From CAUZWH01 sp965224275 (GTDB lineage: Bacteria > Pseudomonadota > Alphaproteobacteria > SHVV01), in NCBI GenBank assembly GCA_965224275.1, contig CBDCYR010000011.1:310001-374000 (forward strand): a stretch of 64,000 nucleotides of DNA. Direction: 5' to 3'. Positions 60,293 through 64,000 of this stretch are shown here, in pieces. The notes beneath the pieces are model-generated. The model saw nothing but the letters and a program-made list of their open reading frames with translations, was not told where the DNA came from and made no database searches. A program made the position numbers and the translations under genes. Positions within the stretch are counted from its first letter, which is position 1. Every line of letters begins with the position of its first letter.

Positions 60293-61537
60293 ATGGGCGA
60301 AGCAACAAAAAGCCAGCATAGGCCGAACATCAAACTGCCGATCTACCTCGACTACCAGGCGACGACGCCGGTAGATCCCCGAGTGATGGACGTCATGCTG
60401 CCTTATTTCACGGAGAAATTTGGCAACCCACACTCGCGCACCCACGCTTACGGTTGGGAATCGGAAGGCGCAGTCGAAGAAGCACGGGCGCAGGTTGCCA
60501 GCCTGATCGGGGCCGATCCCCGTGAAATCGTTTTCACCTCAGGCGCAACCGAATCGAACAATCTCGCGATCAAAGGCGTCGCTCACTTCTATGGTGACCA
60601 ACGCAGGCACATCATCACCGTCCAAACCGAGCACAAGTGTGTGCTCGATAGTTGCCGCCATCTCGAGCAGGAGGGCTTTGACGTCACCTATTTGCCGGTT
60701 CAGCCCAATGGCTTATTGCGGCTGGAGGATCTTGCCGCGGCGACGACCGACGACACGGTATTGGTCTCGGTAATGGCGGTTAACAACGAAATCGGCGTCA
60801 TTCAGCCGATTGCCGAGATCGGTGCGTTCTGTCGCGAACGAAAGATCTTCTTCCATACCGACGCCGCCCAGGCGGCCGGGAAAATTCCGCTCGATGTTAA
60901 TGCAATGAACATCGATCTGATGAGTATCTCGGGCCACAAACTTTACGGCCCGATGGGTATTGGTGCGCTCTATGTACGCCGCAAACCGCGCGTTCGTTTG
61001 CAGGCGATTATGAATGGCGGCGGCCAGGAGCGAGGGATGCGCTCAGGTACGCTGCCGGCGCCATTGTGCGTCGGTCTGGGTGCGGCCTGCGAGTTCGCTG
61101 AGCAGGATATGGCGAGCGAAAATGAGCGGCTTCGGCGACTCCGCGACAGGTTTCTAGAGGGCCTGTCCGATATACCCGAGCTCTATATCAACGGCGATCT
61201 TGAACAACGCTTTCCCGGAAATCTCAACATCAGCTTTGCTTATATAGAAGGCGAATCAATGTTGATGGCGCTTAAGGATTTGGCGGTGTCTTCGGGATCG
61301 GCGTGTACCTCGGCTTCGCTTGAGCCGTCCTACGTATTGCGGGCGCTCGGTGTCGACGTGGAAATGGCCCACACCTCCATTCGCATCGGTATCGGGCGAT
61401 TTACGACCGATGATGAAATCGACTACGCAGTCAAAACGATCCACGAACACGTCGATCGACTGCGGGAAATGAGTCCGTTGTGGGAGATGGTACAAGACGG
61501 AATCGACTTGAAATCAATCGAGTGGACGGATCACTAA
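60293..61537 (+). CDS. iscS: Cysteine desulfurase IscS
   Basis: 414 residues from ATG 60293 (after GAGGAACG; an earlier GTG 60281 overlaps that site). Closer to canonical IscS: YLDYQATTPVDPRVMD, FTSGATESNNLAIKG, AVNNEIGVIQP, FHTDAAQAAGKIPLD, PLP Lys SISGHKLYGPMG, catalytic Cys loop SSGSACTSASLEPSYVLRALG, and the C-terminal SPLWEMVQDGIDLKSIEW that contacts IscU. Main sulfur donor to the IscU scaffold. Upstream desulfurase stop is 20 bp away. Confidence 0.96.
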   Translation: MGEATKSQHRPNIKLPIYLDYQATTPVDPRVMDVMLPYFTEKFGNPHSRTHAYGWESEGAVEEARAQVASLIGADPREIVFTSGATESNNLAIKGVAHFYGDQRRHIITVQTEHKCVLDSCRHLEQEGFDVTYLPVQPNGLLRLEDLAAATTDDTVLVSVMAVNNEIGVIQPIAEIGAFCRERKIFFHTDAAQAAGKIPLDVNAMNIDLMSISGHKLYGPMGIGALYVRRKPRVRLQAIMNGGGQERGMRSGTLPAPLCVGLGAACEFAEQDMASENERLRRLRDRFLEGLSDIPELYINGDLEQRFPGNLNISFAYIEGESMLMALKDLAVSSGSACTSASLEPSYVLRALGVDVEMAHTSIRIGIGRFTTDDEIDYAVKTIHEHVDRLREMSPLWEMVQDGIDLKSIEWTDH

Positions 61538-61593
61538 GCTCAACGTTGCGGCCGGTCGCTGGACCGTCCGCCTAATCAGAGGAAGCAATAGAG

Positions 61594-61986
61594 ATGGCGT
61601 ATAGTAAGGAAGTCGTTGACCACTATGAGAACCCACGCAATGTCGGCGCACTCGACAAGGAAGACGAGAGCGTGGGCACGGGTCTCGTTGGCGCGCCCGC
61701 CTGCGGCGACGTTATGAAATTGCAGATTAAGGTCGACGCCGAAGGCGTGATCGAGGATGCCAAGTTCAAGACGTTCGGCTGCGGCTCTGCGATCGCCTCG
61801 TCCAGCCTGGTGACCGAATGGGTTAAGGGCAAGACGCTCGACGAAGCCGGGACAATTAAGAACACTCAGATCGCCGAAGAACTCGCGCTACCGCCGGTGA
61901 AGATCCACTGTTCTGTGTTGGCCGAGGACGCGATCAAGGCAGCCATCGCAGATTTCAAAACCAAAAAGCCGAGCACTGACGCATAG
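61594..61986 (+). CDS. iscU: Fe-S cluster scaffold IscU
   Basis: 130 residues, ATG after AGAGGAAG. The three cluster Cys are present: GAPACGDVMKLQIKV (Cys about 37), KTFGCGSAIASSS (about 63) and IHCSVLAEDAI (about 106), and the HscA-binding LPPVK motif (ALPPVKIH). Builds [2Fe-2S] clusters from IscS sulfur and passes them on with HscB/HscA. Confidence 0.97.
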   Translation: MAYSKEVVDHYENPRNVGALDKEDESVGTGLVGAPACGDVMKLQIKVDAEGVIEDAKFKTFGCGSAIASSSLVTEWVKGKTLDEAGTIKNTQIAEELALPPVKIHCSVLAEDAIKAAIADFKTKKPSTDA

Positions 61987-62017
61987 ATCGGGCCAAGTTG
62001 AGTGCGGAGAGACGCGT

Positions 62018-62353
62018 ATGAGCGAACCCATGATGAATGTAACAGATGCCGCAGCCGGCCGTGTGAAAGCGCTGCTTTCGCAACGCGGTAAGGAATCGGC
62101 CGGGGTGCGTATTGGCGTGCGCACCGCGGGGTGTTCTGGCCTGTCCTACACATTGGAATATGCCGATGAGAAATCGGAATTCGACGAAACCGTGGAGGAC
62201 AATGGCGTAACTATTTTCATCGATCCCAAGGCCGTGATGTTCCTGATCGGTACTGAAATGGACTTTGTCGAAGACACCCTCAAATCCGGCTTTGTCTTTA
62301 GCAACCCCAATGAAAAGGGTCGCTGCGGTTGCGGCGAATCGTTTCACGTCTAG
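62018..62353 (+). CDS. iscA: A-type Fe-S carrier IscA
   Basis: 111 residues. HesB/IscA family with the three conserved Cys: RTAGCSGLSYTL (about 42) and the C-terminal GRCGCGESF (about 104 and 106). Delivers iron or [4Fe-4S] clusters in assembly. Starts 31 bp after iscU. Confidence 0.96.
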   Translation: MSEPMMNVTDAAAGRVKALLSQRGKESAGVRIGVRTAGCSGLSYTLEYADEKSEFDETVEDNGVTIFIDPKAVMFLIGTEMDFVEDTLKSGFVFSNPNEKGRCGCGESFHV

Positions 62354-62403
62354 TCGCGGCGGTGCGGCGGTTTCGCTGCGCCGTATCGAAGGATAGTCAC
62401 CAC

Positions 62404-62429
62404 GATCGCGGAGTCTCGGTTCCGCGATC
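62404..62429 (+). other. Hairpin between iscA and hscB
   Basis: GATCGCGGA (62404-62412) and TCCGCGATC (62421-62429): perfect 9-bp stem, 8-nt loop, no U-tract. It lies in the 96-bp iscA-hscB gap and may stabilise or partially terminate the operon mRNA. Confidence 0.55.
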
Positions 62430-62449
62430 TCTTACATTCGGAATGTTAG

Positions 62450-63139
62450 TTGGCGCAGGCCTCACAACATACGACGCGAGTCGAGCACGAGGGCGGCAAA
62501 CTTGGTGACGAGCCTGGTGCGGTTAGATCCTGTTGGTCGTGCCACGGCCCGGTACCGGCGATCGAGTTGTTCTGCCAGACCTGCGAGGCGCTGCAGGCAC
62601 CAATCGGGCGCGATCGTTTCCAGCGGCTAGATTTGGAGCGTGCTTACGATATCGATCTCGAGCAGCTCGATGGTAGCTACTTTCGTTACCAACGGCTGCT
62701 CCATCCCGATCGTTTTGCCACAAAGTCTGCCAAGGAGCGGGCGCTGTCGCTCCAGCACGCGACCGATGTCAATGAAGCCTACGAAACTTTGCGCGATCCC
62801 CTGCGTCGGGCCGAGTACCTGCTGTCGCTGATGGGACGCGCCGTCAACATTGGCGAGCAAACGATCAACGATCCGGAGTTGCTGACCGAATCGATGGAAC
62901 GACGCGAGGCGCTGGCAGAGGCCGACAGTGCCGCCAAGGTTGATGTAATCATCGCCGCGGCATCCTCGGACATGGCGCTGTGTGGGACCGCTATTGCGGC
63001 CGCGTTCGCAGATCAGAATATAGACGATGCCGCGTCACTCACCACCCGGCTCAAATATCTACAAAAACTCGGGTCCGAGGCACGGTCTGCACGCGCCCGG
63101 TATGGTGCCGCGTCTCCGCTCGTGACCGCAGGGTCGTAA
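62450..63139 (+). CDS. hscB: Fe-S co-chaperone HscB with N-terminal tetracysteine motif
   Basis: 229 residues, TTG start at 62450 (no ATG or GTG in frame nearby; weak ribosome site). An N-terminal C-x2-C-x11-C-x2-C element (CWSCHGPVP..LFCQTCEALQAP) precedes the J-domain, whose HPD is in RLLHPDRFATKS (about residue 82-90); the C-terminal helical domain follows. The tetracysteine, ending ALQAP, closely resembles that of mitochondrial HSC20. HscB brings IscU to HscA. Its stop overlaps the hscA start (TAATG). Confidence 0.93.
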   Translation: MAQASQHTTRVEHEGGKLGDEPGAVRSCWSCHGPVPAIELFCQTCEALQAPIGRDRFQRLDLERAYDIDLEQLDGSYFRYQRLLHPDRFATKSAKERALSLQHATDVNEAYETLRDPLRRAEYLLSLMGRAVNIGEQTINDPELLTESMERREALAEADSAAKVDVIIAAASSDMALCGTAIAAAFADQNIDDAASLTTRLKYLQKLGSEARSARARYGAASPLVTAGS

Positions 63140-64000
63140 TGCTGCTCGATATCCACGAGCCCGGCGAAACCCCAGCGCCGCACGAAACAGACGCGATCGC
63201 TGTCGGCATCGATCTCGGTACGACCAATTCGTTGGTCGCGGCGTCAAGCGCAGGCAAACCTGAAGTCCTCCGCAATATTCACGGTGAAGGATTGGTGCCT
63301 TCGATTGTCGCCTACGAAGCGGATCAGGTCGTCGTCGGATATCCCGCGCGCAAACGCTTGGCCGATGCCCCAGAGTTGGTCGTGAGTTCGATTAAGCGAT
63401 TGATGGGTCGGGGTCTCGAAGATGTAAAGAGGTTGGCTGGCACGCTGCCGTTTGAGGTCGACGAAAACGCTGAAGGCATGGTTCGCTTGAAAATTGCGGG
63501 CCGTACGTTGACACCGGTTGAAGTGTCCGCGGAGATTCTGCGTACGCTAAGGCGACGCGCAGAGACTTCCTTGAATCGCGACATCACCCGGGCGGTGGTG
63601 ACCGTTCCGGCTTATTTTGACGATGCAGCGAGAACCGCGACCAAAGATGCTGCACGACTGGCCGGGCTCGACGTCCTCCGGTTGATCAACGAACCAACCG
63701 CTGCAGCACTCGCATACGGTCTCGATAAGGGTGCCGAGGGGTTGTACGCGATCTACGATCTCGGCGGCGGAACCTTCGACGTCTCCATCCTAAAAATGGA
63801 GAAAGGCGTGTTCCAAGTGCTCGCGACTGGCGGTGATTCGGCGCTTGGCGGTGATGATTTCGATCACGCCATTGCCGAACGATTTCTGTCGGAACGTGTT
63901 CAAAACACCGACTTAGGTGGAACAACGCCGGTCGACGCCAAGCTGGCTTTGGAAATTGCTCGCGCCGCAAAAGAGCATCTAACCGAGCACGACAACGGCA
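63139..64000 (+). CDS. hscA: Fe-S chaperone HscA (Hsp70), 3' truncated by window
   Basis: 287 codons visible, ATG 63139 overlapping the hscB stop by one base. Hsp70 ATPase domain: VGIDLGTTNSLVA (phosphate-1), RAVVTVPAYFDDAAR, INEPTAAALAYGLDKG, and IYDLGGGTFDVSIL (phosphate-2). In place of the DnaK sequences, position after hscB identifies it as HscA, which drives cluster release from IscU. The substrate-binding domain and probably fdx lie beyond the window. Confidence 0.95.
   Translation, partial: MLLDIHEPGETPAPHETDAIAVGIDLGTTNSLVAASSAGKPEVLRNIHGEGLVPSIVAYEADQVVVGYPARKRLADAPELVVSSIKRLMGRGLEDVKRLAGTLPFEVDENAEGMVRLKIAGRTLTPVEVSAEILRTLRRRAETSLNRDITRAVVTVPAYFDDAARTATKDAARLAGLDVLRLINEPTAAALAYGLDKGAEGLYAIYDLGGGTFDVSILKMEKGVFQVLATGGDSALGGDDFDHAIAERFLSERVQNTDLGGTTPVDAKLALEIARAAKEHLTEHDNG

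Noticed and set aside
1..64000. CRISPR arrays, prophage, integrated plasmid or rRNA/tRNA genes
   Set aside because: No regularly spaced repeats, phage structural genes, integrases or conserved tRNA/rRNA segments were seen when reading both strands.

Overview
The window is a chromosomal segment of an alphaproteobacterium, most likely from a Rhodospirillales-like lineage. I infer this from gene neighbourhoods (lptG-lptF beside pepA-holC-ndk; a DUF2066 gene, CDP-alcohol transferase, hda, ppk, ppx, rnd and aspS in a row; NDUFA12-mlaD-DUF2155; aat-aroQ; rne-amidase-PBP1A-prfB; cysE-iscR-isc) and from the RNase E and HscB architectures. Genus cannot be given from sequence alone. Almost all of the window is core housekeeping DNA. 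The only clear mobile element is one intact IS256-family insertion sequence (5540-6988) with an 8-bp target duplication. Its codon use is visibly more GC-rich at third positions than that of its neighbours.

Layout. 1-4743: LPS export permeases (lptG partial, lptF), leucyl aminopeptidase, DNA polymerase III chi, nucleoside diphosphate kinase. 4762-7078: purN and the IS element, which sits between purN and a plausible purN promoter; purM, its usual partner, is not seen. 7079-16424: DUF2066 protein, CDP-alcohol transferase, Hda, polyphosphate kinase and exopolyphosphatase, RNase D, AspRS. 16577-20650: B12-dependent ribonucleotide reductase nrdJ, with paired NrdR boxes at its promoter and a tandem duplication of its 3' end. 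20922-26690: complex I accessory subunit, MlaD, methyltransferase, DUF2155, aat, aroQ, a thiS-thiG fusion and small membrane or regulatory proteins. 26713-30265: MarR regulator, palindromic operator and the tyrosine catabolic genes hppD-hmgA-maiA, with another short 3'-end tandem duplication. 30308-34588: aldose dehydrogenase, LuxR-type regulator, a DsbA-family remnant, M48 protease. 34602-45178: GGT-like lipoprotein, aminotransferase, RNase E, amidase, PBP1A and prfB with its programmed frameshift. 45211-51116: bactofilin, M23 peptidase, frameshifted DUF455, glnE. 51193-57542: AsmA/YhdP-like giant, tyrS, anmK, alpha/beta hydrolase. 57727-64000: cysE-iscR-desulfurase-iscS-iscU-iscA-hscB-hscA, with an IscR-like site at the operon promoter.

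How the genes work together. Cell-envelope genes dominate: LPS transport, phospholipid trafficking, peptidoglycan synthesis, cleavage and recycling, and a bactofilin/endopeptidase pair for shape. The isc operon starts with cysE, which makes the cysteine precursor used by the two desulfurases, so sulfur supply and Fe-S assembly appear to be co-transcribed. No CRISPR array, prophage, tRNA or rRNA gene was seen. I found no convincing new multi-gene system. The most unusual signals are the two 3'-end tandem duplications (nrdJ and marR), the paired operator-like repeats in front of the thiS-thiG fusion, the IS insertion at the purN promoter, and two decaying genes (a dsbA-like gene and DUF455).
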